A stretch of 40,126 nucleotides of DNA from Candidatus Roizmanbacteria bacterium CG_4_10_14_0_2_um_filter_36_35 (GCA_002792355.1 PFOE01000081.1:1-40126), one strand, 5' to 3'. Positions 24,826 through 33,683 are shown, counted from the stretch's first letter. Made by a program: numbers and translations. The notes: generated by a model not told the origin, from the letters alone.

Positions 24826-27144
24826 ATGTTAGATAAGAAAATAGCAATAGTTTATGACTGGCTGGATAAGTGGGGAGGAGTGGAGAGAGTGCTTTTAACA
24901 TTTTATGAAATGTTTCCAGAGGCGACATTTTTTACTTCTTATTTTGATCCAAAAAAAGCCGGTTGGGCTAAAGATTTAAAAATAAAAACTTCATTTATTC
25001 AGTACCTTCCAAAAATAATAAGAGAGAACAGAATTGCATCCTTCCCTTTTTATCCTTATGCTTTTGAGTCTTTTAATTTCAATGATTATGAGTTAGTAAT
25101 TTCAGTTACTTCTTCTTTTGCCAAATCAATTATTACGCAACCTAAAACAAAACATATTTGTTATCTTTTGACTCCGACCCGATTTTTATGGAGTCATCAG
25201 AAGGATTATTTTAAAGAAAATATTTTTAATAAAAATTATTTAGAGTATTTAAAACAATGGGATCTAGCAGCTGCTCAAAGACCTGATAAAATTTTTTCAA
25301 TTTCAGAAACTGCAAAAAATCGGTGTAAAAAATATTATCATCGTGACTCTGAAGTCATTTATCCACCGTTTGATACCGAGTATTGGCGAAGTTTGTCATC
25401 CCGACCGAAATGGAGGGATCTAATAAAAAAGATTCCTCGACTCGCTTCGCTCGCTCGGAATGACAGAGGAGTGCGTAAAAAATATTTTCTCATAGTTTCC
25501 CGATTAGAACCTTACAAGAAAATTGATTTGGCAATAAATGTTTTTAATAAGTTAAATGATAATTTAGTTATTGTTGGAGAAGGGAGTGAAGAAAATAATC
25601 TAAGGAGAATTTCAGGAGGAAATATTACTTTTTTCAAAAAAATAACTGATGAAGAATTAGGTTATTTATATTCAAACGCGCAGGCGTTAATCATGCCTCA
25701 GGAAGAGGATTTTGGTTATATATCTCTGGAAGCGCAATTTTTCGGCTGCCCGGCAATTTCTTATAAAAAAGGAGGAGCTTTAGAAACTGTAATAGAGGGA
25801 AAGACGGGGATTTTTTTTGATAAGCAGTCGGAAAATTCATTGAGGAAGGCGGTTGAAAGATTCGCTAAAATCAAGTACAATTTGAGAACGAATACAAGAA
25901 AACACGGAGAAGAAAACGTCAAAAGATTTAGCAAAGAAACATTTATTAATAATTTTCGAAATGTCATTTCGAGCGAAGTCGACCTGCCTACCGACAGGCA
26001 GGGAAATCTTAAAAAGATCCCTCGTCGCTTCGCTCCTCGGGATGACGGGGGATGCGTTATGAAAGCAATAATATTTGCCGGAGGAACAGGAACAAGGCTT
26101 TGGCCTTTGTCAAGGAAAAAATCTCCGAAGCAGTTCGAAAAATTGATCGGTAACAAATCTACTTTACAATTGGCAGTAGAGCGTCTTTTGCCTGATTTTC
26201 AATATGAAGACATCTATATTTCCTCAAACTCTCTTTATAAAGAGAGTATTAAAGAACAACTTCCTCAAATTCCCGAAAAAAACTTAATCTTAGAGCCGGA
26301 AAAAAAAGACGTAGCTCCGGCGATTGCTTTGTCTGTCGGCATTATTGCTAAAACTGATCCTAATGAGCCAATCGCAATTCTTTGGAGCGATCACTTAGTT
26401 AAAGAAGTTCATGTTTTTAGAAAAATTCTAAAGGTAGCCGCCGAAGAAATTAAAAAAAATCCTAATAAAATTATTTTTATCACCCATAAACCAAGATTTG
26501 CCAGTATCAATTTAGGTTATATTCATTTTGGTAAAAAAATTAGGGAAGTGAACGGCATTTCCTTTCATGAATTTAAAAATATCAAATATCGCCCTGATGA
26601 AAAAACCGCTAAAACTTTTTTTAATTCTGGTGAGTATGCATGGAATTTAGGTTATTTTGTTACTACACCCCAGTTCATCTTAAAGGCTTTTAGAAAGTTA
26701 GCGCCAGAAATATATGCCAATACCGAAAAAATTTTAGCTTGTTATGGAAAAAAGATTTTTCCTGATATTTTAAAAACTAAATATGGACAGGTCAAAAATA
26801 TTAGTTTCGACAATGCTATTCTAGAAAAACTAGCAAAAGAAGAAGCTATGGTTATTGTCGAGGATATTGGTTGGAGCGATGTTGGCAGCTGGGAAGCTTT
26901 GAAAGAAGCTTTAGAATCTCATAGTTATGAAAACGTGATTAGAGGAAAAGTTTATCTTGAACACGTTCGCGATAGCCTAATTTATAACTATCAAGATGAC
27001 AAATTAATCGTTGGTGTTGATCTTGACGAAAATATCATTGTCAACACAAATGACGTAATTTTGATTGCCAAAAAAAACTCCATGCCCAAAGTAAAGAATT
27101 TGGTGGAGAATTTTACCGGGACAAAACACGAAAAGCACATTTAA
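24826..27144 (+). CDS. Fused ORF: glycosyltransferase family 4 (N-term) + mannose-1-phosphate guanylyltransferase (C-term)
   Basis: N-term 'IAIVYDWLDKWGGVERVLLTFYEMFPEA...FLIVSRLEPYKKIDLAINVF'; C-term 'MKAIIFAGGTGTRLWPLSRKKSPKQF'; no stop between domains. Confidence 0.85.
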   Translation: MLDKKIAIVYDWLDKWGGVERVLLTFYEMFPEATFFTSYFDPKKAGWAKDLKIKTSFIQYLPKIIRENRIASFPFYPYAFESFNFNDYELVISVTSSFAKSIITQPKTKHICYLLTPTRFLWSHQKDYFKENIFNKNYLEYLKQWDLAAAQRPDKIFSISETAKNRCKKYYHRDSEVIYPPFDTEYWRSLSSRPKWRDLIKKIPRLASLARNDRGVRKKYFLIVSRLEPYKKIDLAINVFNKLNDNLVIVGEGSEENNLRRISGGNITFFKKITDEELGYLYSNAQALIMPQEEDFGYISLEAQFFGCPAISYKKGGALETVIEGKTGIFFDKQSENSLRKAVERFAKIKYNLRTNTRKHGEENVKRFSKETFINNFRNVISSEVDLPTDRQGNLKKIPRRFAPRDDGGCVMKAIIFAGGTGTRLWPLSRKKSPKQFEKLIGNKSTLQLAVERLLPDFQYEDIYISSNSLYKESIKEQLPQIPEKNLILEPEKKDVAPAIALSVGIIAKTDPNEPIAILWSDHLVKEVHVFRKILKVAAEEIKKNPNKIIFITHKPRFASINLGYIHFGKKIREVNGISFHEFKNIKYRPDEKTAKTFFNSGEYAWNLGYFVTTPQFILKAFRKLAPEIYANTEKILACYGKKIFPDILKTKYGQVKNISFDNAILEKLAKEEAMVIVEDIGWSDVGSWEALKEALESHSYENVIRGKVYLEHVRDSLIYNYQDDKLIVGVDLDENIIVNTNDVILIAKKNSMPKVKNLVENFTGTKHEKHI
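25395..25464. repeat. GTCATTCCGAGCGAAG-type interspersed repeat, copy 2, in frame within the glycosyltransferase
   Basis: gtcatcccgaccgaaatggagggatctaataaaaaagattcctcgactcgcttcgctcgctcggaatgac; encodes SSRPKWRDLIKKIPRLASLARND. Confidence 0.85.
25963..26046. repeat. GTCATTCCGAGCGAAG-type interspersed repeat, copy 3, at the GT4/ManC junction, with nested palindrome
   Basis: gtcatttcgagcgaagtcga...gatccctcgtcgcttcgctcctcgggatgac with CCTGCCTACCGACAGGCAGG (25983-26002) inside. Confidence 0.85.
26059..27144 (+). other. manC: ManC domain (mannose-1-phosphate guanylyltransferase), possible independent start
   Basis: Internal ATG 26059 begins canonical 'MKAIIFAGGTGTRLWPLSRKK'; 'GWSDVGSWEAL'; TATG start context. 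Confidence 0.8.
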
Positions 27145-27156
27145 AATAAATTTTAT

Positions 27157-27819
27157 ATGACTAATTTTTTCAAAGGAATAAATTATCAAAAAAAAATAAA
27201 AAGAATTTTTGATATCATAAACAGTCTGTTTCTTCTTATTTTATTTAGCCCGATTTCACTTATTACTGCTTTAGCGATCATAATCGATTCCGATGGACCG
27301 ATTTTGGCAGATGTGCCGGAGAGAATTGGCGAGAAGGGAAAAAAATTCAAAATGTATAAATTCAGATCAATGATAACCAATGCCCACTTCCTTTTACGAA
27401 AGGACCAAAGATTTAAAAAACTCTTTAACGAATACAAAAAAAGTAGTTATAAGCTTAAAAATGATCCTAGGATTACTAAAGTAGGGAAATTTATCAGAAA
27501 ACATTCTTTTGACGAGATTCCTCAACTGATCAATGTTCTTAAAGGAGAAATGAGCATTGTTGGACCAAGGGCTTATTACCCAGATGAGTTGGAAAATCAA
27601 TTAGCAGAGTATCCCAAGACGAAAAAATTAGTCAATAAAGTTTTGTCAGTAAAACCAGGCGTCACTGGACTCTGGCAGGTTTCAGGAAGATCCGAAGTAA
27701 ATTTTGACAAAAGAATTGCCATTGACGCCGATTATGTAAATAATATATCCTTATGGAAAGATTTACAAATTATATTTAAAACACCATTTATTATGGTGAG
27801 CGGAAAAGGAGCGATATGA
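27157..27819 (+). CDS. Bacterial sugar transferase (initiating glycosyl-phosphate transferase, WcaJ-like)
   Basis: 'KRIFDIINSLFLLILFSP', 'GKKFKMYKFRSM', 'SFDEIPQLINVLKGEMSIVGPRAY', 'VKPGVTGLWQVSGR'. Confidence 0.95.
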   Translation: MTNFFKGINYQKKIKRIFDIINSLFLLILFSPISLITALAIIIDSDGPILADVPERIGEKGKKFKMYKFRSMITNAHFLLRKDQRFKKLFNEYKKSSYKLKNDPRITKVGKFIRKHSFDEIPQLINVLKGEMSIVGPRAYYPDELENQLAEYPKTKKLVNKVLSVKPGVTGLWQVSGRSEVNFDKRIAIDADYVNNISLWKDLQIIFKTPFIMVSGKGAI

Positions 27820-29624
27820 AAAAACAAAAAAAGTTATTTTTACCATTATTAATAGTTTTAATTTTGGGCTATTTTTTTATTGTTGGACCGATTTTGAGGA
27901 TAACGGTGAAGGCGAAAGCTTTAGTCAGTTCAGCTAAAGAGCTAAAGTCTGTCTTTGCCAAAAATGATATTGCTCTTTTGAAGACTAAAATGGCGGATTT
28001 TTCCAATCAATATCAAAATTTTGAAAAAACCGCCAAATCAGCCTATTGGGCTTCTTTTATACCTTATGTTTCCGATTTTAAGAACGGAGTTGAAGCCGGT
28101 AGTTATATGGTTAAAGCCGGAGTGGAAACGGTTGTCGCCATTGAACCTTATGCTGATTTAATTGGTTTCAAGAAAGGCGGAGTTTCATTTATAGAGAAAT
28201 CAGCTGAGGACAGACTTCAGACCGCTGTCCTGACTTTAGATAAATTAGTACAAAAAATTGACCCTATTGCAGCTGATATTGAAATGGCCAATTCAAAGAT
28301 TGCCAAAATTAACTCAAACCGGTATCCAAAAAAATTAGGAAAAACAGTTGTTAGAGAAAACGTCGCTAATATTAAAGATCAGTTTGAAGGAACCGCCTCT
28401 CTGTTTGTTAATGCAAAACCATTGATAAAAAAGTTACCGGAAATTCTGGGCAGTACCGAGGAAAAAACTTACTTAATTCTTTATCAAAACGATAAAGAAA
28501 GAAGAGCTACAGGTGGTTTCCTGACTTTTTATGCTGTTTTCAAAATAAAAAAAGGCAAAATGAAAATCGACAGGTCTAATGATATTTATTCTTTGGATGA
28601 GACGATTGCTGATCATCCAAAAGCGCCGCGAGAAATTCTTACTTATCATAAAGACGTTAGCGTATTTAATATTCGTGACAGCAATCTGTCTCCGGACTTT
28701 GTTGAATCAATCAAACTATTTGAAAGTCTTTACCAAAGAAGTGGGGCTAGAGTCAAATATGATGGCATTATTGCTATGGATTCAGAAATTTTAGTTGATA
28801 TGTTGACGATTTTTGGCGACACTAAGGTTGATGGCGTAAATTTTTCCGCCAAAGAAGATAAAAGGTGTGATTGCCCACAGGCGATTTACACCCTATTTGA
28901 CGTTGTTGATAGGCCGGTTAACTATTTCAAAGAAAATAGAAAAGGCATATTAGGTAATTTAATGTACGTTCTTTTTTATAAAGCCATCGGATATTCGCCT
29001 TCAAAGTATTGGGGGACTCTAATGCAGACGATGTACAAAAATATGGAAGAAAAACACATTCTTTTATATTTTGTCAACTCAGAATTACAAAAATCAGTGG
29101 AACAAATTAACTTTGCTGGTAGGATAAATGATTATAAAGGTGACTATCTGCATATTAATAGTGTCAACTTTGCCGGAGCCAAAGCCAACTTATTTGTCAG
29201 TGAAGAAATAGAGTCGGTGACAAAAGGTAAAAACCGAGAAGTAACAGTCAATTTTAGAAATCCTTATCCACACTCTGATTGTAATCTGGAGCGGGGTGGT
29301 TTATGTCTTAATGCTACGCTTCGAAACTGGATAAGAATATATGTTCCCAAAGGTTCAACTTTAGATAGTTTCCAAGGTTCGCAGAAAAAAGTCCAGACCT
29401 ACGACGACTTGGGAAAAACTGTTTTTGAAGGCTATCTTGAGGTACCAACCCAAGGAAAAGCGACTGTCATTATCAAATACAGTTTGCCTTCAGGCGTTTC
29501 CCAAGACTCTTTGCTTATCCAAAAACAGCCCGGCGTCACAGGCCAAAAATGGACAGTTAAGATTGACAACAAAAAAGTCTTTGAAGGAATTTTGGAGAAA
29601 GATAAAGAGATTAAGGTAAAATAA
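27816..29624 (+). CDS. DUF4012 domain-containing protein
   Basis: N-terminal TM; 'YLILYQNDKERRATGGFLTFYAVFKIKKGK' characteristic of DUF4012. Confidence 0.85.
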   Translation: MKKQKKLFLPLLIVLILGYFFIVGPILRITVKAKALVSSAKELKSVFAKNDIALLKTKMADFSNQYQNFEKTAKSAYWASFIPYVSDFKNGVEAGSYMVKAGVETVVAIEPYADLIGFKKGGVSFIEKSAEDRLQTAVLTLDKLVQKIDPIAADIEMANSKIAKINSNRYPKKLGKTVVRENVANIKDQFEGTASLFVNAKPLIKKLPEILGSTEEKTYLILYQNDKERRATGGFLTFYAVFKIKKGKMKIDRSNDIYSLDETIADHPKAPREILTYHKDVSVFNIRDSNLSPDFVESIKLFESLYQRSGARVKYDGIIAMDSEILVDMLTIFGDTKVDGVNFSAKEDKRCDCPQAIYTLFDVVDRPVNYFKENRKGILGNLMYVLFYKAIGYSPSKYWGTLMQTMYKNMEEKHILLYFVNSELQKSVEQINFAGRINDYKGDYLHINSVNFAGAKANLFVSEEIESVTKGKNREVTVNFRNPYPHSDCNLERGGLCLNATLRNWIRIYVPKGSTLDSFQGSQKKVQTYDDLGKTVFEGYLEVPTQGKATVIIKYSLPSGVSQDSLLIQKQPGVTGQKWTVKIDNKKVFEGILEKDKEIKVK

Positions 29625-29628
29625 GAGC

Positions 29629-30153
29629 ATGATGAGGAGTTTTAAAACCGAGGCTCTGGTGTTGAGAAAAAAAAGCCTTTTGCATAAAGATATTTTAATC
29701 AGTTTATTTTCAGAAACCGACGGGAAAGTAAATGTTTTCGCCAAAGGAGTAAAAAAACTGACGAGCCGACGCTCACCCCATCTTCAGACTGGTAATTTAA
29801 TTAACGTTCAACTGCATAAAAAAAACGACCGGATTTACCTGGAAGAGAGCAGCCTTATTTCCGGGTTCTCCGAATTAAAAAAAGACCGAGAAAAAATTAA
29901 TATCCTCTATCAATTTTTCTTTGTTTTAGAGCGATTACTGCCGGAACATCAAAAAGAAGAAGTTGTTTATAATCTTACTAAATCATTCTTAATCAAACTA
30001 TCTAAATCAGTATCAAATTACGACATTTTAGCAGTTTATTTTAATAAGTTGCTCAAACTTCTTGGCTATACTAAACAGAGCCATGAAATAATAGAATTAG
30101 GAGCGATTATCTCCGAATTAATTAATGAAAAACTACCCTCGTTTAGTATATAA
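29629..30153 (+). CDS. recO: RecO-like DNA repair protein (short)
   Basis: 'KTEALVLRKKSLLHKDILISLFSETDGKVNVFAKGVKKLTSRRSPHLQTGNLINVQL' RecO OB-fold N-terminus. Confidence 0.85.
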   Translation: MMRSFKTEALVLRKKSLLHKDILISLFSETDGKVNVFAKGVKKLTSRRSPHLQTGNLINVQLHKKNDRIYLEESSLISGFSELKKDREKINILYQFFFVLERLLPEHQKEEVVYNLTKSFLIKLSKSVSNYDILAVYFNKLLKLLGYTKQSHEIIELGAIISELINEKLPSFSI

Positions 30154-30166
30154 TGAAGAAACAACT

Positions 30167-30268
30167 GTCATTCCGAGCAAAGCGAAGAATCTAGCGAAGC
30201 GTCCCGATTAAATCGGGACTAGATCCTTCGGTCTCCCGAGACGTTACGTCGGGATCCCTCAGGATGAC
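30167..30268. repeat. GTCATTCCGAGCGAAG-type interspersed repeat, copy 4, composite with nested palindromes
   Basis: GTCATTCCGAGCAAAGCGAAGAATCT...AGATCCTTCGG...GGATCCCTCAGGATGAC with GTCCCGATTAAATCGGGAC (30201-30219) and TCCCGAGACGTTACGTCGGGA (30234-30254) inside. Confidence 0.85.
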
Positions 30269-30280
30269 AAGGGGTCGTAT

Positions 30281-31639
30281 ATGGATAAAATAATTGCACT
30301 AGCTAAAAGACGAGGCTTTTTTTATCCTTCGAGCGAAATCTACGGAGGATTGGCCAACACTTGGGATTTTGGCCACTATGGTGTTTTATTGAAGAATAAC
30401 CTGCGCGATTGGTGGATAAAGAAGGTTGTTGAAGATCGAAATGACATTGTTTTAGTTGATAGTTCGGTCATTTTAAATCCCAAGGTTTGGCAAGCTTCCG
30501 GGCACGTGACTGGTTTTAACGACGCTTTAGTTGAATGTAAGCAATGTCATAATCGGACCCGCGCCGATCATCTAATAGAGGATAAGATAAAGAAGAAAGT
30601 AGAAGGACTACCGGTTGAAGAACTGTCAAAGATCATTAAAGACAACAAATTAAACTGTCCAAAATGCGGTTCAACAGATTTGACTGATGCCAGGCGTTTT
30701 AATCTTCTTTTTGAAACTCATATCGGTATTTTAGAAGAAAACAAATCTTCAGCTTATCTAAGGGGAGAATTAGCCCAAGGAATATTCATGAACTTTAAAC
30801 AGGTGATCGATTCGATGAGGGTGAAGGTTCCCTTTGGAATTGCTTCTCAAGGAGTTTGCTTCCGAAACGAAATTACATTAGGACAAGGCGTTTTCCGGAC
30901 TTTACAATTTGATTTAATGGAGTTTGAATATTTTATTCGTAAAGATGATTGGGAAAAAACTTTTGACTTTTGGAAAGAAACAATGTGGAAAATGGCATTA
31001 GAGCTAGGATTAACTGAAAATAAGATGCGTTGGCGGGAACACGAAGAGTTTGAACGGTCGCATTACTCAAAAAGGACTATGGACATAGAATATAATTATC
31101 CTTTTGGTTGGAAAGAAATGTGGGGATTGGCCTACCGAACTGATTTTGACCTTAAAAATCATATGAAATCTTCTACTGTTGATTTAAACTATCAAGATGC
31201 TAAAACCGGAGAAAAGTTTATTCCTCATGTGGTTGAACCCACTTTTGGTTTATCACGGCTTTTGCTTACTTTGATTGTCAACGCTTATCATGAAGAAGAG
31301 ATTAAAGGAAAAATACGGACGGTTTTAAAAATCAAACCATTCTTGGCTCCTATCAAGGCAGCGATTTTTCCTTTGCAAAAAGACGAAAAGCTAAAAACCA
31401 TAGCCTATAAAGTTTATGAGAAACTCAAAAAAAAATATTTAGTCGAATTTGATGATTCAGGAAATATCGGCCAAATGTATCGTCGCCAGGATGAAATCGG
31501 CACACCTTATTGTGTTACAATTGATTATCAGACGGGAGAAGAAGATACGGTAACAGTAAGAGATAGGGACAGCATGAAACAGGAGAGAGTTAGCATAGGG
31601 AAGTTAGAAGAATATATTAAGGAAAAATTAAAAGTTTAA
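30281..31639 (+). CDS. glyQS: Glycyl-tRNA synthetase (single-chain type)
   Basis: 'RRGFFYPSSEIYGGLANTWDFGHYGVLLKNNL', 'WQASGHVTGFND', 'VVEPTFGLSRLLL'. Confidence 0.96.
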   Translation: MDKIIALAKRRGFFYPSSEIYGGLANTWDFGHYGVLLKNNLRDWWIKKVVEDRNDIVLVDSSVILNPKVWQASGHVTGFNDALVECKQCHNRTRADHLIEDKIKKKVEGLPVEELSKIIKDNKLNCPKCGSTDLTDARRFNLLFETHIGILEENKSSAYLRGELAQGIFMNFKQVIDSMRVKVPFGIASQGVCFRNEITLGQGVFRTLQFDLMEFEYFIRKDDWEKTFDFWKETMWKMALELGLTENKMRWREHEEFERSHYSKRTMDIEYNYPFGWKEMWGLAYRTDFDLKNHMKSSTVDLNYQDAKTGEKFIPHVVEPTFGLSRLLLTLIVNAYHEEEIKGKIRTVLKIKPFLAPIKAAIFPLQKDEKLKTIAYKVYEKLKKKYLVEFDDSGNIGQMYRRQDEIGTPYCVTIDYQTGEEDTVTVRDRDSMKQERVSIGKLEEYIKEKLKV

Positions 31640-31644
31640 AACTG

Positions 31645-32118
31645 ATGACGGAGAGGGAAAATATGAAATCCGAATATAAAAAATATTTTATGATTGGGGG
31701 GTTGATTGTTTTGTTGTTAATTGTTGGTTATTGGCTCTTTTCCAGAACCAAATCAAGTCAACAGAAGACAAATAATGTTGAACCGACCGAAGAGGTTTTA
31801 CCGACTGTCGATAGTTCTGTCAAAGTAAATTTAAGTTCGTTGATGGGAGCAAAAGAGGTGCTGCTTTCAATCAAAAACATACCCACAGGAACAACCAATA
31901 TTGAATATGTCTTGTCTTATGAAACTGTTGAAGGCGGATTACAAGGAGTTAATAGTACAGCTGAAATAAAAGGTAGCGATTTTGAGAAGAAGATCACCTT
32001 AGGGACTTGTTCTTCTGGTACCTGTGTTTATCATAATGTTAAAGGAAAAATAAAAGTAGAGCTTATTTTTAAAGGGGATTATGGTGACAAGTTATTCGTA
32101 AAAGAATACGAATTATAA
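31645..32118 (+). CDS. Hypothetical membrane-anchored protein
   Basis: Single N-terminal TM 'YFMIGGLIVLLLIVGYWLF' then extracytoplasmic region; start may be M at 31663. Confidence 0.7.
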   Translation: MTERENMKSEYKKYFMIGGLIVLLLIVGYWLFSRTKSSQQKTNNVEPTEEVLPTVDSSVKVNLSSLMGAKEVLLSIKNIPTGTTNIEYVLSYETVEGGLQGVNSTAEIKGSDFEKKITLGTCSSGTCVYHNVKGKIKVELIFKGDYGDKLFVKEYEL

Positions 32119-32156
32119 AATATTTAATATTTCTAGAGGAGGTGCATTAGCACACT

Positions 32157-32402
32157 ATGCCTATCATAAAATCAGCCAAGAAAAAAATGAGAAAAGACAA
32201 GAAAAAAACGTTGAAAAATCTTGTTTACATCAAAGCCTATAAAGAAACATTAAAAAAGCTTAAAAAGGGCGGTAAAAATACCAAAGAACTAATTAGTCGT
32301 TTTTATTCACAGGTAGATAAAGCGGTTAAGAGTAGAATAATTCATAAAAACAAAGGCAGTAGATTAAAATCGAAAATTAGAAAATTGAAAAATTCTAAAT
32401 GA
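32157..32402 (+). CDS. rpsT: 30S ribosomal protein S20
   Basis: 'MPIIKSAKKKMRKDKKKTLKN...VDKAVKSRIIHKNKGSRLKSKIRKL'; SD AGAGGAGGTG at 32135-32144. Confidence 0.93.
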   Translation: MPIIKSAKKKMRKDKKKTLKNLVYIKAYKETLKKLKKGGKNTKELISRFYSQVDKAVKSRIIHKNKGSRLKSKIRKLKNSK

Positions 32403-32926
32403 AATACAAGATCAATCTTTTACCGCAAAAAGAAACAACGGTCGGTGAAAAGATGATGTTTTTTTTACTGAATTATTTAAGGTACATAATTGTTATTACC
32501 CAATTGGTGGTGATTGGAGTTTTTTTTTACCGATTTCAGATAGACCAAAGAATTATTGACCTGAAAGAATCAGTCATGCAAAAAAAAGAGATTATTGAAA
32601 TTGTTTTTCCTCTTCTTCAAGAGGCTGAAAATATTGACAAAAAGGGCGGAGAAATTAATACGGTAATTAAAAAACAGCAGAACTTTGACGCGATGATAAA
32701 ATATCTTCTATCAGTTTTTCCAGAAACAGTTACTTTAATAAATCTCGAGTCGTCTGAAGATACTTTGAAAATTAACGGTAATGCTACGGATGCTCGACAG
32801 TTCCAAGCCTTTTTTGCTCTTTTGAAAAAAGAAAACCATTTTTCCAGCATTGAACTTAAGAGTATTAAAAAAACAGAAACAGGTTATAGTTTCATTATGT
32901 CGTTAAACAAATTTAGAGGATCTTAA
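32399..32926 (+). CDS. PilN-like type IV pilus inner-membrane assembly protein
   Basis: 'INLLPQKE' N-terminus, single TM, coiled coil, 'LLSVFPETVTLINLESSEDTLKINGNATDARQFQAF'. Confidence 0.78.
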   Translation: MKYKINLLPQKETTVGEKMMFFLLNYLRYIIVITQLVVIGVFFYRFQIDQRIIDLKESVMQKKEIIEIVFPLLQEAENIDKKGGEINTVIKKQQNFDAMIKYLLSVFPETVTLINLESSEDTLKINGNATDARQFQAFFALLKKENHFSSIELKSIKKTETGYSFIMSLNKFRGS

Positions 32927-32929
32927 ATT

Positions 32930-33499
32930 ATGAATCTGACGTCCATTTCAAAATCAATTTTTAACAAAAAAACAACTGACTATACTTTTTTGGTTCTATT
33001 CCTTTTTATTTTTTCTGTGTTTATAATCTTTGCCATTAATCCGTCTTTAAAGACGGCATTTTCTTTAAAAAAAGAAGAGAAAGACTTAACAAAAATCGAT
33101 TCTTTATACGAAAAAAAAATTATGGATATCTCGTTAATCCAGTCCCAAATCGAAGACAATCGGGAAAATCTTTTTCTTTTTAATGAGGCCATCTCAAAAT
33201 ATCCTGAAGTTAATAAAATGTTTAATGATGTTAAGACAATTGCTGATAAAAATCTATTGGCGATAAAAAAAGCCAGTATTGCCGACGTCAATCTCACCCA
33301 GAGCAAAAAAAAGATAGATAAGGTGCGGTTGATTATTGAGGGAAAGACAGACTTTGATAATCTTTTAGCGTTTATTAACGACTTATTTGAACAACGTAGA
33401 CTAAAAGTCGTCAATAATTTAGTAGTCAATCAAGATAGAGAAAGCACTGCCTCCGGACAGTTGGATGTAATCTTGACCATTGATGGTTTTTATCTATGA
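32930..33499 (+). CDS. PilO-like protein
   Basis: Single N-terminal TM, coiled coil and C-terminal 'LIIEGKTDFDNLLAFINDLFEQRRLKVVNNLVV'; directly follows PilN-like gene. Confidence 0.65.
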   Translation: MNLTSISKSIFNKKTTDYTFLVLFLFIFSVFIIFAINPSLKTAFSLKKEEKDLTKIDSLYEKKIMDISLIQSQIEDNRENLFLFNEAISKYPEVNKMFNDVKTIADKNLLAIKKASIADVNLTQSKKKIDKVRLIIEGKTDFDNLLAFINDLFEQRRLKVVNNLVVNQDRESTASGQLDVILTIDGFYL

Positions 33500-33681
33500 A
33501 CAAAAAAGAAGTACTATTTTTGTCTATTGGCATTTTCCTGACGGTGACCGCTTGGCTTATTGCCGATGTTTATCACGCGGCAACCGAAGAAAAAATTAAA
33601 ACTAAGATTAACATTCCTACTCTAAACAATTATAAAATAAACACAGAGCTTTTGGAGACATTAAAAAATAAACAAAAATAA
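33496..33681 (+). CDS. Small membrane protein in pilus-like operon
   Basis: 61 aa, one TM, ATGA overlap with upstream gene. Confidence 0.6.
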   Translation: MNKKEVLFLSIGIFLTVTAWLIADVYHAATEEKIKTKINIPTLNNYKINTELLETLKNKQK

Positions 33682-33683
33682 AA

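Noticed and set aside
26228-26247. Perfect 20-bp palindrome ACTCTCTTTATAAAGAGAGT in manC
   Set aside because: In the conserved coding region; no partner copies seen in the window.
25395-30268. CRISPR array interpretation of the repeated palindromes
   Set aside because: Copies are hundreds to thousands of bp apart, divergent, and not separated by regular spacers; no cas genes present.
33041-33056. Palindrome CCGTCTTTAAAGACGG in the PilO-like gene
   Set aside because: Single copy within coding sequence, no further support.
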